From assembly GCA_964364175.1 (NCBI GenBank), contig CAYILR010000061.1:1-17037 (forward strand): 17,037 nucleotides of DNA, given 5' to 3'. Source of the stretch: CAYILR01 sp964364175. Lineage in GTDB: Bacteria; Bdellovibrionota; UBA1018. The translations under genes and the position numbers were made by a program. Under the pieces are notes generated by a model that saw only the letters and a program-made list of their open reading frames with translations, did not search any database and was not told where the DNA came from. This document shows positions 1 through 6,968 of this stretch, piece by piece (position 1 is the stretch's first letter; every line of letters begins with the position of its first letter).

Positions 1-49
1 AATCCTGTTTATAAATTATGCAAGTGAATCACTCAAACGGGCTGAACAG

Positions 50-70
50 TTACATAAATTAATGTATTAA
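50..70 (+). promoter_or_regulatory. Promoter-like AT-rich motif upstream of the HEFLH protein gene
   Basis: The block TTACATAAATT...GTATTAA lies directly before the start codon at 78. A close copy (TTACATAAGTT-GTATTAA) sits at 3210-3227 just before the SGNH lipoprotein gene. TATTAA at 65-70 resembles a -10 box; it ends 7 nt before the ATG and there is no Shine-Dalgarno, so the message could be leaderless. No convincing -35 box is visible. Promoter function is inference. Confidence 0.3.
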
Positions 71-77
71 TTTTGAA

Positions 78-893
78 ATGATTTTGTTTCGTGTCTTTGT
101 ATTACTGTTTTTTGTTCCGATGAGTTCATTTGCTTCCGAACTCGATATCACAAAGACTCTAAGCAGCCCTGGTCAATTTCAACGTTCTGTCATGTCTCGC
201 TGGACATTCGAGTGCACTGATTCCGAAAATAAATTGAGAGAATATAACGGTTCGCTCAACCCTCGGATCTTATCTGAGATGTTGAATTTTACGACTGACA
301 TTCTGTTCGAAGGATTTACTAAACTTCGTTTGATCAATCCCCAACTCACAGAGGCGTTCCTCACTTCGATAGCACACCAAAGACTAACGGTTCGTTGTGA
401 GTTTCCTGACGAAGCTCTACCTGATGGTACTTTTGCGGCCTATGTTCCACCGGCAAAATTCTGCCCAAGCTTTCTCTGCCAAGATAAAATCTATTTGGGG
501 CTCATCAGTTATTATCTTCTTGGCAATCTACGCGGCTTGCATTTGCCCGAAGAAACCTTGATTCGGGTGGCACAAATGCATAAAAACGCGCTTTTTCATG
601 AGTTCTTGCATTTTTCCAAAGCAGATAATTTTTCGACTGACTTTCACAATCATATTTCAGAGATTGCCTTGCGCGAGGTTGACATAGTTTACGCCTGCGC
701 AGCCCAGGGATTTCCAACCGAAAACAATCCCATTGTCGTTGAGAAAGATGGATTATCTTATTCGAATACGCAGAGAGCTTGCTACACCTGTGTCTACGCA
801 AAATTCGGCACACCACCCAAGCCAGACTTGAGTGGTATCGTGCCATCATTGGATTATTCTGTGGATGCTTGCGAAAGCTTACCGAATCCCTGA
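78..893 (+). CDS. Secreted protein of unknown function with a HEFLH metalloprotease-like motif
   Basis: I do not recognise this 271-residue protein. Residues 1-19 form a typical Sec signal peptide: a hydrophobic core followed by SSFAS, with likely cleavage after A19 or S20. The mature part therefore acts in the periplasm or outside the cell. H174-E175-F-L-H178 fits the HExxH zinc-binding motif of gluzincin/metzincin proteases. It is followed by D183 and by H190 and H192 in FHNH, any of which could supply a third zinc ligand. Several Cys residues, including a CYTC pair near residue 235, suggest disulfides in an exported protein. The hydrophobic stretch around residues 138-150 could be a core helix of a protease-like fold. 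The ATG at 78 has no Shine-Dalgarno; the start is chosen because it opens the signal peptide. The gene stands alone, 84 bp before the HNH gene. Protease function is inference from one motif. Confidence 0.75.
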   Translation: MILFRVFVLLFFVPMSSFASELDITKTLSSPGQFQRSVMSRWTFECTDSENKLREYNGSLNPRILSEMLNFTTDILFEGFTKLRLINPQLTEAFLTSIAHQRLTVRCEFPDEALPDGTFAAYVPPAKFCPSFLCQDKIYLGLISYYLLGNLRGLHLPEETLIRVAQMHKNALFHEFLHFSKADNFSTDFHNHISEIALREVDIVYACAAQGFPTENNPIVVEKDGLSYSNTQRACYTCVYAKFGTPPKPDLSGIVPSLDYSVDACESLPNP

Positions 894-977
894 GATGCCA
901 AGAAATTCGATTGCTGATTTTTTACAAAACGATTATTTTAAAGTTGTTTTTAATCGAAATCGAGATACATTTTTCAG

Positions 978-1970
978 ATGCAAATCATCTCAATCACACA
1001 ACTCTCCAACACAGAACTCTGGAATCAAGCAGCAAAACTAGCCGCAGAAATCAAAATCAAAGAAGTTCTGTTTTTGGATTATTTACGTGAGATTGAACGA
1101 CGCGAGCTGCACAAACTTCGCGGTTACTCGTCTTTGCATGAGTACTTAGTCGACGAGCTGAAATACAGCGACGGCGCCGCTCACCGCCGGATCAAGAGCA
1201 TGCAACTCGTTCGTGATTTGCCCGAGGTGAAACAAAAACTAGAAACAGGGGAACTCTCGCTTTCGGCTGCAAGCCGAGTTCAAGTTTTCTTTAATCAGCA
1301 ATCTCAGGTAGACAAAACTTACTCGCTTGAAGAAAAGAAGGACCTAGTTGAACTCGTTCAAGGAAAGTCCTACCGTGAGACTGAAACAATCTTGGCTGTG
1401 AAATCGGGGGGTGAGCTTCCTAAACTGGATCGAGTTAAACCTCTTTCTGAGGAAAAAGTTGAGCTTAGACTTACGATCTCGAAGGAGTGTCTGGAGCAAT
1501 TAGATGCTCTCAGTGATTTGCTCGCGCATCAGCTTTCGGGCGGTGGATACGGCGAGGTTTTGGAGAAAATCACTCAGATCGCGGTTCAAAAGCTCGATCC
1601 GGCTCAAAAGAAAACTCGTACTCCTCAAAAACAAGAAGAGAAAGCTCCCGAAGCAGCTTCTACAGCTTCGGCGCCGAAGCTGATCCCTGCTCCGACAGAA
1701 AGCTCCCGTTATATTCCTGCCACCGTAAAAAAGCAGCTTTGGCTCCACGCCCGAGGCCACTGTCAGTATCATGATCCCCTCACGGGACATCATTGCACCT
1801 CAAAATTTGCACTTCAGGTGGATCACAAGCACCCGTTTGCTAGAAATGGTTCAAACGAACTCGAAAATCTACAACTTCTTTGCTCCGCACACCATCGATC
1901 GAAGACGCTTCAGGATTATGGGGCTAAAAAAATGAGTACTTATTGGAAAAAATTTAGGAATAGCGCTTAA
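978..1970 (+). CDS. HNH endonuclease with long helical N-terminal region
   Basis: This 330-residue protein has a C-terminal HNH nuclease domain of about residues 243-315. It shows C262, C273 and C302 as likely structural zinc ligands, D282-H283 in VDHKHPFARNG, N297 in ENLQLLC and the final H305-H306. This is the normal layout of a ββα-metal endonuclease that nicks or cuts DNA. Residues 1-205 are predicted mostly helical and charged, and 206-242 form a Lys/Pro/Ala-rich linker. The N-terminal part, with the run KYSDGAAHRRIKSMQLVRDLPEV, recalls the DUF222-like regions fused to HNH domains in many genomes; from memory, Bdellovibrio carries several such genes. There is no Shine-Dalgarno. A TTGCTG-N17-TATTTT pair at 911-939 could be its promoter. 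No methylase or restriction partner is adjacent, so this is probably a stand-alone nuclease, perhaps mobile or involved in degrading prey DNA; that role is speculation. Confidence 0.88.
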   Translation: MQIISITQLSNTELWNQAAKLAAEIKIKEVLFLDYLREIERRELHKLRGYSSLHEYLVDELKYSDGAAHRRIKSMQLVRDLPEVKQKLETGELSLSAASRVQVFFNQQSQVDKTYSLEEKKDLVELVQGKSYRETETILAVKSGGELPKLDRVKPLSEEKVELRLTISKECLEQLDALSDLLAHQLSGGGYGEVLEKITQIAVQKLDPAQKKTRTPQKQEEKAPEAASTASAPKLIPAPTESSRYIPATVKKQLWLHARGHCQYHDPLTGHHCTSKFALQVDHKHPFARNGSNELENLQLLCSAHHRSKTLQDYGAKKMSTYWKKFRNSA

Positions 1971-2022
1971 AGTGGCTGGTCACACAGGCGACTAAAAAAT
2001 TGACACTAGCCCAGAACCACTT
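1970..2022. other. Inverted repeat at the end of the HNH gene
   Basis: AAGTGGCTGG (1970-1979) pairs with CCAG-aa-CCACTT (2011-2022): ten base pairs with a two-base bulge, starting on the last base of the HNH stop codon. It is not followed by a T run, so it is not a classical intrinsic terminator; it may protect the 3' end of the HNH message. The loop contains a perfect TTGACA (2000-2005) with no matching -10 box at normal spacing. Confidence 0.35.
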
Positions 2023-2070
2023 GGCGCAAAACATGGAAATTTGTCTCTGTTTTAGCTAAGATAGAGGAAT

Positions 2071-2562
2071 ATGATTCCCTACCAGTCACTTTTTGTTGCT
2101 CTTGCTCAAAACCAAATTCGCTATTTGGTTGCTGGGGGATTGGCGGTGAACCTCCATCAAGTTCAACGAGCAACGGTTGATTTGGATTTGATTGTGCATT
2201 TGGAACGGGATAATTTGCTCCGATTTGTGAAAGTCATGGACAGTTTGGGATACCAACCTCGTGTTCCGGTACGCTCGATTGATTTGGCAGATGAGGAAAA
2301 GCGTAGAAGTTGGATTGAAGATAAGAACATGATGGTTTTTAGTTTTCTGAATCCTAAAAATTCATTCGAAGTGATTGATATATTTATTCAGGAGCCGGCT
2401 CCATTCGAAGATCTTTTTAAAAATAAAACCACTGTGCAAGCTTTTGGTGTCGGTATTGAGATTGTGGGGGTGGAAGACCTCATCAAAATGAAGAGGGTGG
2501 CCGGTCGTGACAAGGATCTTTTTGATATTCAACAGCTTGAAAAAAAGAAGGGTAAATCATGA
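2071..2562 (+). CDS. AbiEii-like nucleotidyltransferase (putative toxin-type NTase)
   Basis: This 163-residue protein has the polymerase-beta-type nucleotidyltransferase signature. G22-G23 precede AVNLHQVQRATVDLDL, with R33, D38 and D40 as the expected metal-binding and catalytic positions. D103 in FEVIDIF is a candidate third acidic residue. The C-terminal segment VGVEDLIKMKRVAGRDKDLFDI (about 132-153) matches the lysine- and RxKDxxDI-type motif of the AbiEii/DUF1814-like NTases, which transfer nucleotides to RNA or protein and often serve as toxins. The ATG at 2071 has a good Shine-Dalgarno, AGAGGA, just upstream. The stop overlaps the next small gene by ATGA, so the two are translationally coupled. 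No AbiEi-type winged-helix antitoxin or HEPN partner is present. The family call is firm; a toxin role is inference from family and from the pairing. Confidence 0.82.
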   Translation: MIPYQSLFVALAQNQIRYLVAGGLAVNLHQVQRATVDLDLIVHLERDNLLRFVKVMDSLGYQPRVPVRSIDLADEEKRRSWIEDKNMMVFSFLNPKNSFEVIDIFIQEPAPFEDLFKNKTTVQAFGVGIEIVGVEDLIKMKRVAGRDKDLFDIQQLEKKKGKS

Positions 2563-2744
2563 AGAAGTCGGATCAGGCTTGGCCACAAGAAGCTCTCCCA
2601 GTCATGACAGCGGAACAAACGATTCTTTGGTTGGATGGTTACCGACAGCTGATGTGGGAAGTTTGGAAGAACAATCCAGAGCTCTACAAAGAATGGCAGC
2701 GATTGAATCAGTGTGAGCCTCAGTTACCTTCGAAAAAAATATAA
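2559..2744 (+). CDS. Small Trp-rich protein coupled to the nucleotidyltransferase
   Basis: This 61-residue protein starts inside the stop codon of the nucleotidyltransferase gene (ATGA, 2559-2562). A purine-rich GAAGGG lies shortly upstream as a possible Shine-Dalgarno. I do not recognise a named family. It has five tryptophans (W8, W24, W33, W36, W46) and a probable helical centre from about residue 18 to 50 (TAEQTILWLDGYRQLMWEVW and following). It has no signal peptide and no transmembrane segment. The strict overlap makes it very likely a real gene. It is a candidate antitoxin or accessory subunit for the NTase. It is too short to be a HEPN partner and shows no winged helix, so the function is unknown. 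Confidence 0.68.
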   Translation: MKKSDQAWPQEALPVMTAEQTILWLDGYRQLMWEVWKNNPELYKEWQRLNQCEPQLPSKKI

Positions 2745-2789
2745 ATCCTAAATACCTTCAACAATCTGGCTCTGATTTTGCAATATGAG

Positions 2790-3173
2790 ATGGATATGCA
2801 AAATCCTACTGTTTCTACAAAATCCAAAGGTGATCTTTTCGAAGCGAAAACGCTCGAGTGGCTCCTGGCTAAACCGGGCTGGAGGCTGCTGAAGCAGAAC
2901 TTTCGCTGCAAAGGCGGCGAAATCGACCTGATTTTTGAGCATGATCAGGTCAATGGAATAGATTTAGTTTTTGTCGAGGTTCGGTCACGGAGTACGGATT
3001 CCGGTCAATTGTCGGCTTTTGACAGCATTACTTTCCGGAAGCAGTACCGGGTGCAAATGGCTGCGAAGTTATTTTTAATAAATTACAGCGGCTTAGCGAC
3101 GGGGGCTCGATTTGATATCGTGACTTGGGAGTTCGGTTGTATGGAACCGTTTCATCTGAAGAACGCTTGGTAA
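2790..3173 (+). CDS. yraN: YraN/UPF0102-family endonuclease-fold protein
   Basis: The protein (127 residues from this ATG) carries the YraN/UPF0102 pattern: KGDLFEAK with E18 near the N-terminus, KGGEIDLIF with E44 and D46, and LVFVEVRSR with E63 and R65. These acidic and basic residues correspond to the PD-(D/E)xK active-site layout of restriction-type and Holliday-junction resolvase nucleases. YraN proteins are widely conserved and short, and their role is poorly defined; a link to DNA processing or uptake has been suggested. The reading frame stays open to a TTG at 2778, but I chose ATG 2790. ATG 2796 is also possible, and no start has a strong Shine-Dalgarno. In E. coli yraN lies close to rsmI (yraL), which is found here 6 kb downstream. 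Confidence 0.85.
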   Translation: MDMQNPTVSTKSKGDLFEAKTLEWLLAKPGWRLLKQNFRCKGGEIDLIFEHDQVNGIDLVFVEVRSRSTDSGQLSAFDSITFRKQYRVQMAAKLFLINYSGLATGARFDIVTWEFGCMEPFHLKNAW

Positions 3174-3203
3174 ATCTGAATCGTTTATGTCGGGATTTAG
3201 ATT
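3173..3203. other. Inverted repeat after yraN
   Basis: AATCTGAATC (3173-3182) can pair with GATTTAGATT (3194-3203) across an 11-nt loop, giving ten pairs with one G-U wobble in RNA. It starts on the last base of the yraN stop codon. It is AT-rich and lacks a T tail, so it is at best a weak terminator or 3'-end stabiliser. Confidence 0.3.
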
Positions 3204-3209
3204 GAAATA

Positions 3210-3227
3210 TTACATAAGTTGTATTAA
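3210..3227 (+). promoter_or_regulatory. Promoter-like motif upstream of the SGNH lipoprotein gene
   Basis: TTACATAAGTT followed directly by GTATTAA is nearly the same block found at 50-70 before the HEFLH protein gene, differing by a three-base gap and one substitution. TATTAA (3222-3227) could be a -10 box 9 nt before the ATG at 3237, and there is no Shine-Dalgarno. It could also be a shared operator. Confidence 0.3.
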
Positions 3228-3236
3228 ATTACGCGG

Positions 3237-4022
3237 ATGATTTTACGTATATTCTGTATATTTTCGATGCTAGCTGTATCTTTGTCTGCCTGCAAATCAG
3301 AAAAAGAACTAAAAGAAAGTTCAGAGTACGATGCTTTGCAACACATACTGAATGTGGATTGCAGCTCGTCCTCAGGGTTAGAAGCTTATTTTTCAATGGC
3401 TTTGGCAGGGCAGATGAAGCGTCTTCAAGACCGAGTTGAGATCGACGCTCAAACGATCGACACGCTTTTTGTGGGCGATTCGATGATGTGGTTCTGTAAA
3501 CGATGTTCATCCGGTCATGACAGCAATGGTGTGATCACGATTCCAGAAGTGAACGGGGCTTTTAGCAATTCTTTAAATCTAGCAATTCCAGAATCCAAAA
3601 CTAAGCAAACCTATGAACATGTTTTGAGCTATTTGGGTTATCTGAAAAGCAAAAACATCACGCCAAAAAATCTGGTCATCTCTAGCACAGGGAATGACAT
3701 CTTGAAAGAATGTGATTTAATCCAAGCTGACACCAATCGAAAACGGATTGTGGATTTGGCTTATTCTTTCGGCGTGCAGAGAATTATTTGGATGCCTGTT
3801 CCTCATATTATGAACGATAAGTATTCGAAAGTTATTGACGCGCAGGACGAGAAAATTGCTGAGTTGGTTAAAAAAGGGGTAGTAGTTCCTACCGCTATGC
3901 TTTTGGAGCTAAATATTGGCAAATATGCGGACCCCACCAAAAACAACGGAGATGGCATTCATCACAACGATGCTGGTTATGAAATTTGGATTAAGTACAT
4001 TCAGCCCGCTTTAATTCCCTGA
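3237..4022 (+). CDS. SGNH/GDSL-hydrolase-like lipoprotein
   Basis: This 261-residue protein begins with a lipoprotein signal peptide ending in the lipobox LSAC, with C19 the probable lipidated residue. The mature enzyme is therefore expected to be membrane-anchored and to face the periplasm or outside. The SGNH blocks are in order. G80-D81-S82 (VGDSMM) supplies the nucleophile. G152-N153-D154 (STGNDI) supplies the oxyanion-hole residues. D239-G-I-H242 (DGIHHNDAGYEIW) supplies the catalytic Asp/His, followed by the usual 'xGY' helix. The block II glycine is less clear, perhaps in ALAGQ or EVNGAF. Such hydrolases act as esterases or as deacetylases of polysaccharide or peptidoglycan; the substrate is unknown. 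A Cys pair (FCKRC) lies just after block I. It is a single gene, convergent with the M16 pair, with 10 bp between the stops and no visible terminator. Confidence 0.8.
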   Translation: MILRIFCIFSMLAVSLSACKSEKELKESSEYDALQHILNVDCSSSSGLEAYFSMALAGQMKRLQDRVEIDAQTIDTLFVGDSMMWFCKRCSSGHDSNGVITIPEVNGAFSNSLNLAIPESKTKQTYEHVLSYLGYLKSKNITPKNLVISSTGNDILKECDLIQADTNRKRIVDLAYSFGVQRIIWMPVPHIMNDKYSKVIDAQDEKIAELVKKGVVVPTAMLLELNIGKYADPTKNNGDGIHHNDAGYEIWIKYIQPALIP

Positions 4023-4032
4023 TCGAGTTTTC

Positions 4033-5556
4033 TCAGAACAAGCTCTCCGATTCGACGATCTCGATATCACTTTCCTTAAGAGGAATTTTGAATCGAGAAA
4101 TCACCTGATCCTCATCCAGAATTTCTTGAGGTTTGTTGACGCCCGGAGCGTAGTGAATCGAGCAACTCGAACCTAAAATCTCAGATTTGAATTTCTGGGG
4201 ATCAGGCGTGACCACCACGATATCGAGAGTTTTCGGATCGATGTATTTTTTCAACAACGCATTGACTCGTTTTAGATCTGCATTTTTTACTTTCGATTGC
4301 AGCATTTGAATGTAATCGCCATCGATGCCATAAAACTGTGCGTCGATGGCGTAGCCCAGTCGTCTGGCAAAACTCATGGCCATCAGCGGAATACTGCCGA
4401 CCAGAAAGTTTTTGCCGCTTTTGAACTCTTTCTCGGTCAGCCCAATGGACGTGACATTACTGACTTCGCGATAGACCTGCCTCAGCAGAAAACATCCATT
4501 TTCTAGAGTGGTAGGACGTCCCCAGAGTGTGAACGCCTGCCGGGTACGCGAGACCTGTGTGGGCTCTGCCAGGAGTTCTCCGCCATGCGGAAATTCTTCG
4601 ATGTAGGAATATGTTCCATAATTGAGACCGCGAATCTCGCGCACGACTTTCATCAGTCGGCCCACGAACGATCGGTGTTTACCGAAGGTCAGTGCGGCCA
4701 GATACATTTCTGGAAATTCTGCGCTGCCTCGGTTGATCGAGATCGGTTGCCCCAGGTGAACTCCGGTGGCAGTGAAAGGCCCTTTGACGAGCAAGAGCCT
4801 CACTCCTGATTTTCGAGCGACGTCAGGAACGTTGGCCTGGGAGGTTTTTCCTTCGGGGAGATTTGCAAAGACGGTGCGGAGTTTTTTCTCCAAGCCAGGA
4901 GTGATCATTCCGGCTGCGCCCACGGTCAGTCGATTTTTTGTGAAAAGATCGCGGTGAAATTGAATCACTTTTTCGCGAGTGATGGATTTTAGTCCATCGA
5001 CGCTACCATCCACGATGTGGCCATAGGGATGTTCGCGTCCGTACATTCTTTGTTCGAGGGCCGCTTTTCCGAGGGATTCTTGGTCTTCTCTGGGTGCGCG
5101 TTTTTGAACTGCATCCAGGAATTCTGATTTCACACGCTCGAATTCCTGCGCATCAAAAGCTGGAGCGAGCAGGATCTGGGTGATTAAATCAAAAACTGCA
5201 TCCGCATCCGTCATGGAAGTCGTTGCGGTGATGGAGACTTGTTCGCGCTCGACGGACATGTGAATGTTGGAGGCCAGGGGATACAGAAAATCTTCGATCT
5301 CAGCCCGAGTGCGTGCAGGCAGGGTTTTGCCGGACGGAGTTTTTAATTCTTTCACGCCTCCTTCGCGCAATAAATCTGCGGTCAACGCTGCGAGCCCAGC
5401 TGATCCTTGGGGATCGTCTGCAGATCCCACACGAAAAGTCAGATTGAAAATCGTGACGGGCAATCCACTGTTGCGTTGAATGATGAAACTGGGTCCAGAA
5501 GCCCAAGCTGATGTGGAGAGAGAAACCAGAAAAAATACGCGAATTAGATTTCTCAT
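4033..5556 (-). CDS. M16-family peptidase-like subunit lacking the HxxEH zinc site
   Basis: This 507-residue exported protein has a signal peptide ending near AWAS (residues 17-20) and the two-domain M16 (insulinase/mitochondrial processing peptidase) fold. The usual G-(x)-HxxEH region is G54-L-A-A57-L-T-A60-D61-LLREGG, so both zinc histidines and the catalytic glutamate are gone. HPYGHIVDGSVDGLKSI (near 174-191) and the strand pattern after it are typical of M16 subunits. It follows the active M16 gene with an ATGA overlap (5553-5556) and a strong Shine-Dalgarno, GAGGGAG. By analogy with MPP alpha/beta and other M16B heterodimers, this would be the non-catalytic partner that helps form the cavity. 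About 507 residues is somewhat long for a single M16 subunit, with a Ser/Glu-rich acidic tail. No terminator is evident before the convergent lipoprotein gene. Confidence 0.88.
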   Translation of the reverse strand: MRNLIRVFFLVSLSTSAWASGPSFIIQRNSGLPVTIFNLTFRVGSADDPQGSAGLAALTADLLREGGVKELKTPSGKTLPARTRAEIEDFLYPLASNIHMSVEREQVSITATTSMTDADAVFDLITQILLAPAFDAQEFERVKSEFLDAVQKRAPREDQESLGKAALEQRMYGREHPYGHIVDGSVDGLKSITREKVIQFHRDLFTKNRLTVGAAGMITPGLEKKLRTVFANLPEGKTSQANVPDVARKSGVRLLLVKGPFTATGVHLGQPISINRGSAEFPEMYLAALTFGKHRSFVGRLMKVVREIRGLNYGTYSYIEEFPHGGELLAEPTQVSRTRQAFTLWGRPTTLENGCFLLRQVYREVSNVTSIGLTEKEFKSGKNFLVGSIPLMAMSFARRLGYAIDAQFYGIDGDYIQMLQSKVKNADLKRVNALLKKYIDPKTLDIVVVTPDPQKFKSEILGSSCSIHYAPGVNKPQEILDEDQVISRFKIPLKESDIEIVESESLF

Positions 5557-6899
5557 TGGGAACTCCCTCGCAAAGTAATGACGGTTTTTCTGGAGTCGGT
5601 CAAAAATCGCTTGGCGAATCCGGTGATGTCGCTGGCTTTGGTTTCTTCGACACGCTCAAAGACTCGGTTGATCACGTCCAAGTCCGGCTCAAAAGTCGTG
5701 AGCCAAGCGATTCGTCCCGATAGAGTTTCGGGGCTGGAGAACCAAGAGGTGACGGCAGAGTTTTTGACTCGTTTTTTTGCTGCGGCGATTTTTTCTGCGC
5801 TGAGAGCATGATCGCGAACTTGCGCAACGGTTTGATCGACGGCTGCCAGGATTTCGGCTTCTTTGCCTTCTCCCGCTTCTGCGAGACGAAGATTGATCAT
5901 CCAAAGTCCGGGGTCCGCTTGTTCGAGAGCGCCCGCATCAACCGCATCGAGCCATTTTCTTTTGAATTTGTATTCTTTTTGAAAATCGGATGTCACAGAA
6001 AACTGGATTGCTGACAATAATTCTAGCGAGGCAAAATCTCGATTTTTTGTTGTGAATGCAGGAATTTTGTACGCAATCGTCAACCGGGTTTGCGTGGGCT
6101 TGTCCAGTTTGACTTCTGCATGGCGAGTTTCAGTTTGCTCGGGCTCGACCGGGATGATGGAGGGTTTTGCATCGGCAGCGCCTTTCCAGTCGCCAAATTT
6201 ATCTTTGACGAGCCGGAGCATTTTATCAAAATCGATGTCGCCGACCAGAATGACCGAGACATTCTCAGGTCGGTAGTAGCGTTTGAAAAACGGCCAAACG
6301 TCCGCGAATCGCTCGGGGAATTGTAGGACGTCTTCTTTGAATCCCATCGTCGTGTGACTGTAAGTGTGTTTTTTAAAAGCAGTGGAACGGAGTTTTTCTT
6401 CGAGCAGGAATTCGGGTTGGGCGACGTTCTTGTTGTATTCTCCCAGGACTGCTCCGGATTCATCTCGCAGGGCTTTTTCGTCAAATTGCAGGTTCATGAA
6501 TCGATCAGCTTCGGCATCCAGAATTTGTGGGAGGTAAACCGATGCAACGACTCCGTGATAGTTGGTGATATCGTCCGAGGTCCAAGCGTTGTTTTCACAG
6601 CCGAGATCGTTGTAGATTTGTCCGAATTCTTCTGCTGTTCTTTTTTTGGTTCCGCGAAACATCAGGTGCTCAAAAAAATGCGCGAATCCTGTTTTGCCTG
6701 CCTCGACTTCGTTGCGGGATCCGACTCTCAGGGGCATTTGGTAGGCGACGACTCCGGGGCTGGGATATTTCACCAGTACGATTCGCAGACCGTTGCTGAG
6801 TGTCGCGGTCTTGTGAGGGAGGGTGAGGGTTTTGGTGGAGGCTCCTGCTGTGACTGCAGAAAGTATCCAGAATATTGCCAATACAAAGTGGTGTTTCAT
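5553..6899 (-). CDS. Periplasmic M16-family zinc metallopeptidase (catalytic subunit)
   Basis: The 448-residue product starts with a signal peptide (MKHHFVLAIFWILSAVTAGA). It contains H74-F-F-E77-H78, the inverted zinc motif HxxEH, in GFAHFFEHLMFRGT. The downstream acidic ligand is probably E154, with E147 supporting. NAWTSDDITNYH (near 104-115) and RYYRPENVSVILVGDID fit the M16B consensus. The frame extends upstream to 6944, but I chose ATG 6899: it gives a clean signal peptide and has AAGGA at normal spacing, whereas the longer form puts 15 polar residues before it. It heads a two-gene operon with the zinc-less M16 subunit and diverges from the phytochelatin-synthase-like gene across 69 bp. 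Expected role: endopeptidase in the periplasm acting on short or unfolded peptides, probably as a heterodimer. The physiological substrate is unknown. Confidence 0.93.
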   Translation of the reverse strand: MKHHFVLAIFWILSAVTAGASTKTLTLPHKTATLSNGLRIVLVKYPSPGVVAYQMPLRVGSRNEVEAGKTGFAHFFEHLMFRGTKKRTAEEFGQIYNDLGCENNAWTSDDITNYHGVVASVYLPQILDAEADRFMNLQFDEKALRDESGAVLGEYNKNVAQPEFLLEEKLRSTAFKKHTYSHTTMGFKEDVLQFPERFADVWPFFKRYYRPENVSVILVGDIDFDKMLRLVKDKFGDWKGAADAKPSIIPVEPEQTETRHAEVKLDKPTQTRLTIAYKIPAFTTKNRDFASLELLSAIQFSVTSDFQKEYKFKRKWLDAVDAGALEQADPGLWMINLRLAEAGEGKEAEILAAVDQTVAQVRDHALSAEKIAAAKKRVKNSAVTSWFSSPETLSGRIAWLTTFEPDLDVINRVFERVEETKASDITGFAKRFLTDSRKTVITLRGSSQ

Positions 6900-6968
6900 T
6901 ATTTGTGGTCCTTGCAGGTGAGACAAGCATGTATTGATTTTCATAGCAAGTGGGACTAGCGTCTCGGC
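6900..6968. promoter_or_regulatory. Divergent promoter region between M16 operon and C83 operon
   Basis: These 69 bp separate two start codons pointing away from each other, so both promoters must lie here or extend into the genes. On the + strand TTGATT (6934-6939), 17 nt, then TAGCGT (6957-6962) is a weak match that would place transcription start near the ATG at 6969. On the - strand AAGGA serves as Shine-Dalgarno for the M16 gene; no clear -35/-10 pair is seen there. Divergent layout suggests shared regulation, which is inference. Confidence 0.4.

Noticed and set aside
2000..2005. Perfect TTGACA -35 hexamer upstream of the nucleotidyltransferase
   Set aside because: No -10-like hexamer lies 16-18 bp downstream.
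6900..6944. Longer start for the catalytic M16 protein
   Set aside because: It would place 15 polar residues before a perfect signal peptide; ATG 6899 has AAGGA at normal spacing.
6354..6959. 201-residue + strand frame over the M16 gene
   Set aside because: Antisense to the M16 gene, including its zinc motif; Phe/Gly-rich composition is typical of a shadow frame.
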